Shown piece after piece: positions 1 through 12,200 of a DNA stretch of 64,000 nt (the first letter of the stretch is position 1; each line of letters opens with the position of its first letter). Position numbers and translations under genes: made by a program. The DNA is from Phoronis australis (Eukaryota; Phoronida; Phoronidae), in assembly GCA_002633005.1 (NCBI GenBank), contig NMRA01000067.1:27420-91419 (forward strand), given 5' to 3'. The notes below the pieces were generated by a model. It saw only the letters and a list, made by a program, of their open reading frames with translations, was not told the origin of the DNA and made no database searches.

Positions 1-251
1 TGGAAAGTGGCAACAGTCAGGACGCTGGTGAAGCCACTCAACCAGATGCAGTGACTAGTGACAACAATCAGGAGACTGGCCAAACTACACAGCCAGATGC
101 AGTCACTAGTGGTGACAATCAACAAGCTGATGACGTCACAGATGGCCAGCCACTAGAAGATGCTCCAGCTGGAGGTGAATCGCAGGAGAGCACTGGAGAT
201 GTCGCCACTGATCAGGCACCTTCTGATGAAGTCTCTCCACCACTGACCTCA
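1..251 (+). CDS. CFAP44: CFAP44 exon 1 in window (5'-partial): acidic N-terminal tail
   Basis: Open from the left edge and ends at donor GTAAGA (phase 0). It encodes a Gln/Asp/Glu/Thr-rich, probably disordered tail with an imperfect internal repeat: ATQPDAVTS recurs as TTQPDAVTS 21 residues later. There is no ATG in the reading frame, so the start codon is upstream. Confidence 0.8.
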
Positions 252-3200
252 GTAAGATATCTTGATTTTAGATTTTGAAATTTCTAAGAAAAGTCACTAA
301 TTAAACTTTTTATTAGTGTAGAGGCTCGTGTTTTTGTAAGATGCATTGACTCAAATCAAGTAAAAGTAATCTTTTTTGTGGAATAACCTAAAGATTAATT
401 CAATTTTCTGCAATGCTTACTTTATAGGAAGAGCCAGGACCAACCAGTGAGGAGCAACCAGATGCAGAGGCGCCGCCTGGAAGCTCAGATGAGCAACTCC
501 AGTCTGCAACAGAGTCTGACCTGCAGGCTCAAGTGGAGTCCACTGGGGACACGTCAGGGGAGCAGGAAAAAACTACTGATGATGAGGCTGTAAATCCGGT
601 GGAGTCAACAAGTGGGGTCACCAAGGAGGAAAGTGGCTTAAGCACTGAGCAAGAAGGGGTCAAAGGTGAAACTGAAACAGAAGGAAGTAGTCAAGAAATT
701 GCAGAATCTACAAGCGAGACTAAAGTCGGAGAGGAAACTACTAAGAGTGCGTCAGGTGACAAGGAGGCTGTGGCAGTTGTCAATGGTGAAAAGACTGCCG
801 AAGAAGGTGGACAGATACAAGCGTCGGTCGAAGGTCAAGATGCCACGCCCACTACTGTCACTGCTGAAGGCCAAGAACAGCCACCTGCTGAAGGTTTGTG
901 AACAAATATATTTTATTATCAATTCCTTGCTTTGTGTCAGTACTGGTGGAGGTACATTGGTCAAAATGTTACGTTTTGCTGGTTGTCCTTCACTGCTGTG
1001 TTTAAACCTTTGTGAACAAATTTCAAAGCATACCAAACATGCTCTTTTGGAAGCCCCTCCCTCTTAAGAGTGCTTACAGAAATGTTGGATTTCTCTCATA
1101 TTTTAGAAAAAATTTTACGCTTGCCAACCATACATGCTAAATTTGTAGTTTTTGAAATACGGAAAATCTTACCGAGGTATTGTGTGCTACCTATATTCTG
1201 ATTAAAACACGTTTGCCATTATTTTTTGTAGAGGCCCCTGTCGACGGTGAAGATCCCAACATCCGAGGTGATGAATACGAGATTCAGTCGGATGCAGTGA
1301 AGAGCGACGACAATAAAGAAAAGATACCAGCAAACTTCTTCTATGAGTTTAACGACCATGTGTCAGTGCCGACGGTCACTGATGACTCTGGACTGCCAGC
1401 GGACATGTTGGTGATGAAGTATGTAGTTTAAAAGTCCTACATATAGGCAGCAAAAAAGTTTAAAATGTTACAATTGGAAAGAGACGGGTTGATTGTTGAA
1501 CAAACGTCAAGTTAATGTTTTAAACAATAAAGTTATGTGCGCCTAATAGACTGGTTACTTATTGAATGAAAAGTTTACTTTTGAAAAAAAAGCAGTTGAG
1601 TTACTTGTCAAATGAACTCGACAGCAGTAGTGGAACAGATAAGACATAGAGTATTGTTGCATCTCAGGAAATAGCTAATGTCACATAATGATCACTGTAA
1701 CTTAATGAAGTTCTTTTATGGTATCTCCAGAAAGTAGATAAAATTTATTGTTTAGAACTTTTCACAATTTGTTTTTGATCATTCTTGAAGTACACTACTA
1801 TAATCCTGATGTGTTAACTTGTTGAGGTTGTAGTTGATGCATTACAGAATAGTAGAACTGTTTAAAATCATACATATGAAGAAACCTTCAAAGCTTGGTT
1901 AGATTACGCTGTCAAATAATTGTCATTCCCATTAATTTCAAGTCAAATTGTTTACATTATACCAAAATGCAAGTTTGTGGAGCAGTCAGTCATTCAGTCT
2001 TAGTGACATCCTTTGTTTTCAAGTGGCGCCCTCTCTTGAGTTGAAGTGCTTGTCTTGTTCGGTGATCAGATGACGTGTCTATTTGACAGGTGACAGTTAT
2101 AATTTGAAAGTCGAGTCTCGCATGTTATATGTACTGTTGGACATTACTCAGTCAGGCAGGAGAATTAAGGGACCTAGTCCTGACTTCGACTTGTACTAGT
2201 GTCTTGTCTGTTGTAGTCATTCCTTCGGTTACGACTGTGAGAAGCGAGCTAACTTACACATACTGGACCAGAACACAATCATGTTTGTGGCTGGCAACAT
2301 TGTGCAGATCGTGGATATCAACAGCATGAAACAACAGCACATCCGCAGTACGAGTGATGGGGGTGTAGGAGCAGTGGCTGTAAGTAAAGTAGTGACATAC
2401 TTAGGATTCAATTTAAGGGGCTTAAAGGGGCTGTTACATATTTACTATTTTGTTACTACCCAGTGAAGTTTATGTTTCAAAATTATGATTCTGACAAGAA
2501 GTTTGTTTACCGGTCAACTAAATGGAAGGAATGCTTGCAATCAGTCCCTGTTGATATGCGTTCTAAGATGTCATCTTCTCTGTTCAGGTTCATCCCAGTC
2601 GAAAGTTCCTGGCCGTAGCTGAGAAGGGCACTGCACCTAACATCAATATCTACACGTGGCCAGGGCTCAAGTTGTACAGAATAATGAGAGGAGGCACTCA
2701 GGAGGCATATGCATATGTCGACTTCAGGTGAGTTGGGGCTCAGTTGTCACCAGAGCGTAATGTACATTACAACTTGCCGATATTGAAACTTATTACCTGT
2801 GCAAGAAATGAAAATGTTTCATTCCTTCTTTGGAGACTGTTCTGTTGTACCATTTTGATTTTGTTGTGCTAAATGTTTTCTCCATTTCCAGCCCTGATGG
2901 TGAACTACTGGCCTCTGTTGGCAGCGACCCTGACTACATGCTAACCCTGTGGGACTGGAAACAAGAACAGACTGTACTGAGATCCAAGGCTTTCTCACAA
3001 GATGTCTTCCGAGTCAGTTTCTCTTCAGAACTTGAAGGCCAACTTACTTCTTCTGGTACAGGTCACATTAGGTAGGTCTAGTTCTGATAGGTGGTGCTGG
3101 TGTTTACATAATGTTACACTTACCTGTGTGGTGTTTTTGATAATATTTTGGTCTTGGAGGGATAAGGACTCCTAATAGTGGCTTAGAATTTTGTAGATGG

Positions 3201-6200
3201 TTGTTAATCATGGGTGTCATGTGGTCCTTCGTGAGAAGATAATTGTTTGATTACCCCTATGGATAACTGAATAGCTGAGCCCATAATGAATAAACCAAGC
3301 TCATGTTAGTATGATAATGTATTCACAACTCAGTTCACAAGTCAGTAATCCGAATATAAAGATACTACAGACAAATGTCCTTTTTGTGTTCAGCTGTAAA
3401 TATAGAATATTTAATTTACAATTTAATTCTGCTTGCATGTTAGCTTAATGCTGAATTTTGTCCTGGTTATAGCTATCTAAACAACAAAAGCGAATTGAGC
3501 TTTTTTACTCAGACTCATAAAATTGGTTTCTTAATATCCCTTACCATGATAGGATTCTATTTCCATTACCAACTAAAAATGGAATTGGAATCCCATATGT
3601 GAGGCCCATTTTATTGCAGTAAGTCCAAATTCAATAAACAAGTCAAAATGATTCTTCATTACTCAAGGAGTTTTCGTCAAGTAAGAGTGCTATGATTACA
3701 CTGGTTTGAACGTATTATTTTTATATGGTTTTGTGTTTTTCAATTAAAAAATATTTACTATTAAAAAGAATACTGGCGTTGGGTTGTTATGTTGTAATGA
3801 TGTCGAAAAAAATTTGGTTAGGATTCAACATTCAACGTGTTCATTAATCAAAAACACAAAAATAATTTGGCTATTAAGATTATTATTGTTCTTATTGATA
3901 TCCTGGTTTTCAGATTTTGGAAGATGGCTGACACATTCACAGGCTTAAAACTGCAAGGCCAACTGGGAAAATTTGGCAAGACAGAGATCTCAGACATTGA
4001 AGGCTATGTTGAACTGCCCGACGGCAAAGTGCTGTCTGGCTCAGAGGGGGGCAATATGCTCCTGTGGGACGGGGGCTTGATTAAGGTGGAGATCAGCCGC
4101 AAGGGGCGCAAGTCTTGTCACCACGGGCCCATCATGCAGATAGTAATGGATGAGGGAGAGTTAATGACCGTAGGAGAGGATGGCTTTATAAGGGTAAGAG
4201 GAATTGTGAAGCATGACAGGTAGTTGGAGGTTAGGAATCACATGTAATCAATTATTTGTACTTAATTAAAATAAATTATACAACAGAAATAAATTGAAGG
4301 GGTAGACATTGGAATTGAAGTTTGGTGAAATACAGCCTTGATGCTTTGTTGTCTCCAGTCAGTGCTTATATCTTTATAAAATACTTGCTACTGCAAGACT
4401 ATTGAACTCATAAGTTTGATTTTGGATATTTAGATGAGAAGGTTGATAGTTATAATGTGAATTTATTAAGACAAATAATTATATTATTCACTTATAACAA
4501 AATTGTAAAACTTGAAACGGGTATTTTTTCTTACATTTATATAATTTTTGATTGATGCTTGATTACAGCAATCTTTATAATTTTATATCGCCACTCAATT
4601 CAATCTGTTCTTTGTTTGTATTACGCCACAGATGGATTCATCTCTCTCTGTCTCTCTCTCTGTAGGTGTGGGACTTTGAGACCATCGACACGGCCGACAC
4701 GACTGACGAGGACGCGTTGTTTGAGATGGAACCTATGAATGAGTTGAAGGTTGGCCACGGCCATGAGGTGCGCCTGAGGGGCATCGTTAAGTGTGTCGAC
4801 TCGGAGGAGCCCACCATCTGGTTTGCTCAGGTAACCCCCGTCATAAATATTAACTGATGTATTGGTCAAAGGATGTGCTTAGCATTTTTACACCCAGTGT
4901 GAATTCAAAACTCTTGCACTTCATTTTCTACATGTGTTAATTAGGACATGTTTTCTATCAGCCAGTTGAATATGGTATGTTGGATGTGGATACTGTTAAT
5001 GAACCGAGTTTAGATGTAGCCTAGGTTAATGTGGTTAGGATTTACATATTCATAAGCCTGGGTTAATGTGATGAAGTTTGTTCTTGTTTCAATACTTAAT
5101 CTTAACTGAAATAAACTATTGATGANCAATTATTTGTACTTAATTAAATTAAACAACAGAAATGAATTGAAGGGGTAGACATTGGAATTGAAGTTTGGTG
5201 AAATTCAGCCTTGATGCTTTGTTGACTCCAGTCAGTGCTTATTTCTTTACAAAATACTTGCTACTACAAGAGTATTTAACTCATAAGTTTGATTTTGGAT
5301 ATTTAGATTAGAAGATTGATAGTTATAATGTGAATTCATTAAGACAAAATATTATTCACTTATAACAAAATTGTAGAACTTGAAACAGGTACTTTTTTCT
5401 TACATTTATATAATTTTTGATTGATGCTTGATTACAGCAATCTTTTTAATTTTATTTCGCCACTCAATTCAATCTGTTCTTTGTTTGTATTACGCCACGG
5501 ATGGGTTCATCTCTCTCTCTCTGTAGGTGTGGGACTTTGAGACTATCGACACGGCCGACACGACTGACGAGGACGCGTTGTTTGAGATGGAACCTATGAA
5601 TGAGTTGAAGGTTGGCCACGGCCATGAGGTGCGCCTGAGGGGCATCGTCAAGTGTGTCGACTCGGAGGAACCCACCATCTGGTTTGCTCAGGTAACCCCC
5701 GTCATAAATATTAACTGATGTATTGGTCAAAGGATGTGCTTAGCATTTTTACACCCAGTGTGGATTCAAAACTCTTGTACTTCATTTTCTTCGTGTGTTA
5801 ATTAGGACATGTTATATGTGTTAATTAGGACAAGTCATGTTTTCTATCAGCCAGTTGAATATGGTATGTTGGATGTGGATACTGTTAATGAACCGAGTTT
5901 AGATGTAGCCTAGGTTAATGTGGTTAGGATTTACATATTCATAAGCCTGGGTTAATGTGATGAAGTTTGTTCTTGTTTCAATACTTAATCTTAACTGAAA
6001 TAAACTATTGATGAAAACTCACATTTATGCAGCAAGTAAAATTTAAAGTAAAAAGTCTTTCAAGCCAGTTACTTTGTCATTTAAATGCTTTGTTATGATT
6101 CATGAAGTAGTAATGTCTCCCTGTGCCATGTCACAGACCCTGAAATTTGCATCTGGCAGCTTTCCCTCTATGCTATTGGTAAACAGCATGGATGTCAATC

Positions 6201-9200
6201 TTTTAATGCCCACTTGTCTCGCCCACAGGACATGAACGGGGGTGTGTGGAAGCTAGACCTCTCCTTCTCCCACACGTCGCAGGCACCCGAGAAGATGATG
6301 ACGTATCACGCTGGTGCCATCAGGGGCTGCGCCGCCTCGCCCGTCACCAATCTTGTTGCCAGTGTTGGTGCTGATAGTAAGTCACTGAGTTTCGAGAGAC
6401 ACGCATAGTAGGTGGGCTGGATCTTGACTGCCAATCATTTTGTTAGACTTGTAATTTTAGAAAATGTTGCTCAATTAGTTAGTTCAGGCGACTTTAATGA
6501 AAATTAATAACTAATGTTAGACATCATCACACGTAGTCAGTTTTGGCGTTCGTTCTTTTGAAGACTGCGATATGTCAGGGCTAGGCATTTATTATAAAAC
6601 ACTTCATCTTGTCCCTGTTATCTAACATGGAACAGAAATACTAATATGGTGGAGTGTGAAGATTTATTTCTTAGTATTCTTGTGATGAACAAAATTTATC
6701 CGTGCTTTTCCCAAATTTTCTTAATTTTTATTTCCCACAGGTATTGTTCGAGTGTATGACTACCTCACGCAACAGTCTGTAGCTCACTATGGGTTCAACA
6801 GCGGTGGATCATGTATCCTGTGGGCCCCACAAGTGGTAAGTGACTTTTTAACTGCCATATCTTGAAGACCTGTGTACCATACACTTTCTTGTGCCTTTAT
6901 TTGAAGTTACCCTACCACATTGGTTGGTGTGAGCAGAAAAGTAAAGCAGCGTTTTTATCCACGTCTCTTCTCTTCAATCAGTAGATTGCTCACAAATTGT
7001 CTTATGTACACTCATGTTTTTTTTCAACTTCCAATAAAGAATTTGCTGTAACAACTCGTTGCAAACTATCCCAGTTTGTTTGTGCATTACATACTGTAGC
7101 AGGTTACTAACGATAAATAAATTGATATTACTAATGCTACTTGTTACTGTCAGATTTTCAAGTTACCTCTGTACACTAATCTTTTATGCGGCTTATAGTT
7201 TGATTTTCTTACGGGGTTTTGTTATTGCTGCAGATTGACACAAAAGGTGGCACCATCATCTGTGGCTTCGACGATGGGGTCGTGCGCGTGTTAGTCCTGG
7301 CCAAGAAAGACGAGGCAAACAAAAAGGCGAAGGACAAAGAGGACAGTGAACTCCTGCTGGTTCAGGTGCTGAAGCCACACACCAAGAAAGTGACCGCAAT
7401 GGCCCTGGACAACACGGGAGAAGTACTGGCCACTGGTGTGAGTGGGCTTTTTAGCCTTTTGGAATTTTGTTAGTTTCTCGTAGGTGGCACATCGGTTTCC
7501 ATATTTTGTATTTATGTTGTTTTCTACAAGTGTTTGTATGTATGTATGTAACCAATTTTGGTATATTTTATGGCTGAAGGAATGAAAGCTGGGAATATGA
7601 CAAAGTCCCAGGAGCATGCAGAAAGTACTCTGCTCGATTTTAGATGGGGTTGTGCTGTTGAACATTTGAAATGTTTTGTCTTATCATAGTCATTTTGCCC
7701 ACGATCCTACACAAAAAACTTTTTTTTCAATGACAAGGTATTCCTGATCACATTCCAATCTAAAACACTCATATAGGTCTCTTTTATCCAAGATTGCAAA
7801 TCCACTCGCAGCTAAAGACTTTGACTTTAAACTGCATGCATTTCACTCACATGACTTGTGAATTAAGGTGGTCTAAATACGGAAACATTATCAACTTTGC
7901 TGCGTCAGTTGCAATGATTTTGCTCTTCTAAAAACGTTGCATCTCATTTGCAAAACATGCTTACCATCATCTTAGCTATTATGACCTGACCTTTGGTAAA
8001 ACTGAACCCTGGTGGCTGCAAACTGATAAATAGTGCCACATAGGTCTTGCGCTCACTAGGATTGACAGTATGAGAAAAAATCTCCATATTTATTTTAGTC
8101 AAAGTAATATAGATCAGCCTTTACCGATAAGTGATAATCTTTCACTTTTTGAACAAAGCCAGGAAATTGTTACAGTAGTGATATAATAAACTAATAAATT
8201 TCACTTCTGTTGCTGTATTGCATGTTCACTGACACACGTCTTTTTCTTACAGAGTGAAGACAACACAATCTTCTTCTTATCTGTCAAAGATGGTGTCTTT
8301 GAACCCATCGGTTTTATTAATATCCCTGGACCTGTCTCCCACATGATCTGGTCGCCTGGTGAATTTGTAAGTAGAAGTTCAAACCATGATAGTTTAGTGT
8401 GACAAGTTTAGCATTCTAATATCATGGGATAACACTAGGGGGCAGTGGGGTTGAGACTGATTTATTGTCTGCTGTAATACAGTATGGATTTAATCTGCAA
8501 AAAAATCTGCAAACTTGTTAAAGGTGGTGTGCACTCTTGCCAGAAGACTATAACATGCCATCAAAATGTTTCATTTCTATCTGAAGTATTATAATTCAAT
8601 CACAACCTTTTATTATTTTCAGGAGAAAACGACGCTGCTCGTCAGCTGTCAGAATGGAGTTGTGTTGGAGATTGATGCCCCTGAGCCAGGGACTTACAAT
8701 ACCGAACATTCTTACCTGATAAAGGGGCTGAACATGAGGACTCATCAGTTTAAGAGTGTCAAGTCCAGGCTTAGGGTGAGTTCAACACTAATGATGTGAT
8801 TTGCAGTGGCACGATGCCTCTGCACACTTGCTTGCCTTTGAAAAGTCACAAAACACCCATTCTGCAAGTTGTGACTTCAAAAATATCAACTTTTGAATTA
8901 GGCCACCACTGATGTGGAATTGGTGTACACACGGCAAAGAGGAAATCGATGTGATTTTTGGGATTTGGCAAAATTGGATGTGTTTTGATTAGGATTAGTT
9001 CAATATGCTGACCTGTGGAGGTCATCTTATTGACTAAGTTGAAATGAACATTAGTGTTAGCTGGTCAGGGAATGGGCCAGTTCTTTACTTCAACACTAGG
9101 TAGTGTTACTGTGGTATGTTTTGTGACTTCAATATCACCTTGTACAACACTGGTGTCAGAATGATGGCGTATCGCACGTGTGAAAGTCTGGATGTCTAGG

Positions 9201-12200
9201 ATGCTCAATTTTATCTCGATAATTGACTGTGAAAAATTCATGGCGGATATGTTCTTTGTTTGTATGGCAATAACTGAAAGTTTACAAGATCTGGCTGGGG
9301 TTTCGTCCTTCAATTTAAGTCCATTGTAGCCAGATTTTGTCTTTTGTGATGGCTACAGAAATTTGAAAGAAGTAGTTAGAAACTAATTTTGAACCCTGGT
9401 TTGAGAGAGCATGGAGATGCCTGGACTTTTATAACAATAGATGCAGTGACTGTCTATTCACAAATTAATCTTGTGCACCTAGAGCTGTTTGCTGGAGCTG
9501 CATGTCTGTTCCAAGTGGGTCCTTGTGGCTGTGACATAGCTGATGTTATCAGACCTTGCATAAACTGTCTTGTCGAATTACATTGCCGGCCAACACTACC
9601 CTGCTGGCAACACACATATTAGTTCACTTATTGACCACTGTGGGCCATGATTGTATGCGTCAAAGCCTGCATGAGGTTTAGCTGATCAAACTAACTGCAC
9701 CTACTGAGGCTACTTTGCGTCATCTAGTTGTTTAACCCCGGTTTCTTTCATTAATGTCATTGGTGTGTCACATTTAACAAGTCGCTTGTTTCTTTAATTT
9801 GCTTTTTCTCAATAGAAGGTAAGTGAAGAATTGTGTTTACCGTAACCCTAGAACAGACATTGTTCATGAGTGCATGCGAAATTTTGGTTTGTGTCTTAAT
9901 TTGACAACTTAGAATAGATGGAGTCAGTTATAAGTAGTCATGAAAAATACTCTGTGTGTTGTTTGAAAGTGTTTCTGACATGTTCCTAAAGAGTCTGTCT
10001 TGGTTATAGCATTTTTTGTTTCATCCTTGGTTATAAAATCGTTAACTTTATTCCTGTAGTTCTTCACTAATTTGCACAAAAATAATTGCCAAAGTATAAT
10101 TTTTCAAAGGCTGAGTACCTTACTGCAAATAACAGGTAATTAATCAAATGATATCTGTAGACTGTTCAATACCAAACAATAGCCTACAGTTTTATCAATT
10201 ATAATTATTTGTTATTGAAAAATTTGAAAAATAATTTTTTTTTATCCATCACATGTGTTAAATATGTGAAGAATTACTGCAAATATTTTTGTAAAATACG
10301 AAATACATCCAAACCTGATGTCATGCCCTTTGATGGCCATGTGTTTAGTGAAACCAGTTCTCATTGGTTAAAGTTGTTTTGTTTTAGCATGAAGAAGAGT
10401 TGGAACGTAAACGGTTGGAGGAAGAAGAGAAGAAGAGACAGAAAGAGCGAGAACGACAGAAGATGATTGACAGAGGGATAGAACCACCGGAAGACGAAGA
10501 AGAAGGTGTGTTGTTATGTAATGTCGCATAATGTTGTGGTATGCATAATGTTGTGTATTGCCTAATGTTGAGGAACACGTGTTGTTGCAGAACGTGTAAT
10601 GTTGTGAATGCAGAATGTTGCTAACGCATAATGTTTCGGAATATCTATTGTTGTGGAAAGTGTAACGTTAAAATAGTGACGGAGTTAGAAACATTGTAAT
10701 GGCATGAGTTTATTATTACACATTGAAACTAAAAAATAACATATTGTGATATTTGGTTTATTTGTTTTTAAGTGAATATCGCTTGTTAAAACTTAAAGAT
10801 AACATGTATTTGAAGTATATCCTAAAGATTTTCGGATCATCCTGGCATTTAAGCGCTACCCGCGCTAGTGCAGTGAAAATCCATTAAAAGTGAACAACGA
10901 AGCAGTGCGTTCAACTTTGTGTCTGTCTGTCTGTCTTCAGAAGAGGAAGATGAGAAGGCAGAAGAGGAGGAGTGGAAACCGTTCATCCCTTCAGAGCCCA
11001 GTCCCATACACTTTGGCTTCTACTCCAAAGAACCAGGAACCTTCTGGCTTTCAATGGTAAGGGTCAAAGGGCATTCTCTATGATAAGGTCAAAGGGCAGT
11101 CTGTTCTTTGAGGTGGTATGAGGAAAGTTTTGTATTGAAAGTTATAGGACTTTCAACAATATGTACTTGTTACTGGCGATATATGTCATCGCTTCGTGAT
11201 GCTTCGAATATGGCCAATTATGATTGTGTCAAAACCGGTTGCAAAGTTGTATGTTATTATTGATATCTAATAATAGTGGTCACTTTTATTGTTTGATCAA
11301 GTGAAATTACCTGGTGGAGCTATTGAGTGTATTGTCATTTTGATTGCATGACGGGCAGTAATTTTCTCAAAACTGTGACATTTTGTTATTTTTAATTCTT
11401 TTGCTTGTTTATTTTAGGGTGACTTTGACGCTGGTTATCTGTACGAGTGCAAATTCTTAAACGAATCAGAGAAGGCCAGTGTTCCAAGTGATCAGCTGTA
11501 TGAACCAATCAGAACTGTCCCGGTCAACGAGTCCAAAGATGTTCCTATAGTGCAGGTGCACTTTGAGTAAGTCACTCAGAAGTTTCTGGTTGGGCACTCA
11601 ATCCTGAGCACGATGTTTGGATGAATTTTAAGTTTAAAATAACTAAATTATGCCGTAATCATGATTTTGATTTATATTTATAGTGTTATTTCTTGGAAAT
11701 TGTGAGTGACCAAATGTGTGTTACACATGCAAGTCAACCAGACTGTGCTATGTAAAATAACAATGCATAAAACACTTCTCTTTAAGAGGCAGATAACAAA
11801 ATTTAAGTTATAAGTGCTTCAGACATGTTTATTTTGTTTTTGTCTAAGTGAATACGTGCTCACAAATTTGCGCAAACATTAAATTAATTTTATAAAAACA
11901 AATTTCAAGGGTTCGTAGCAATTCAAAAGTTTTATGACTGTCAATAGCCTTCAAATCTTTTTATCGCGACCCATGGTGCTATGAAGTTGTTGTTGATATT
12001 CAAGATGTACCTTTGGTACACTGGGCCATGGATTACATGTCAAGAATAACTTTGTCAAGGCTTGTGGCCTTAATTAGTGACATTTTTAAAAATGTGCAAA
12101 ATTTATACACGGGAGAGGGTTAGCAGCTGGTGTACTATGTTTTTAATTTTTATGAATGATGTTGGTGAGGAAGAGAGAGGAAAGTCAATTGAAGGAATTC

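Larger units (their letters stand above)
4249..6015 (+). repeat. Tandem ~0.88 kb duplication containing CFAP44 exon 8, with one N at the junction
   Basis: Copy A is 4249-5125 and copy B 5127-~6015. They match through intron, exon and the following intron, apart from scattered substitutions and small indels (for example an extra short segment near 5810-5835 in copy B). The single undetermined base at 5126 sits between them. The pattern is what an unmerged pair of haplotypes looks like; a real recent tandem duplication remains possible. Confidence 0.9.

Noticed and set aside
666-1067. 133-codon plus-strand frame overlapping CFAP44 exon 2
   Set aside because: A shifted reading of the coding exon running into the intron. 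The exon frame with correct phases explains the sequence.
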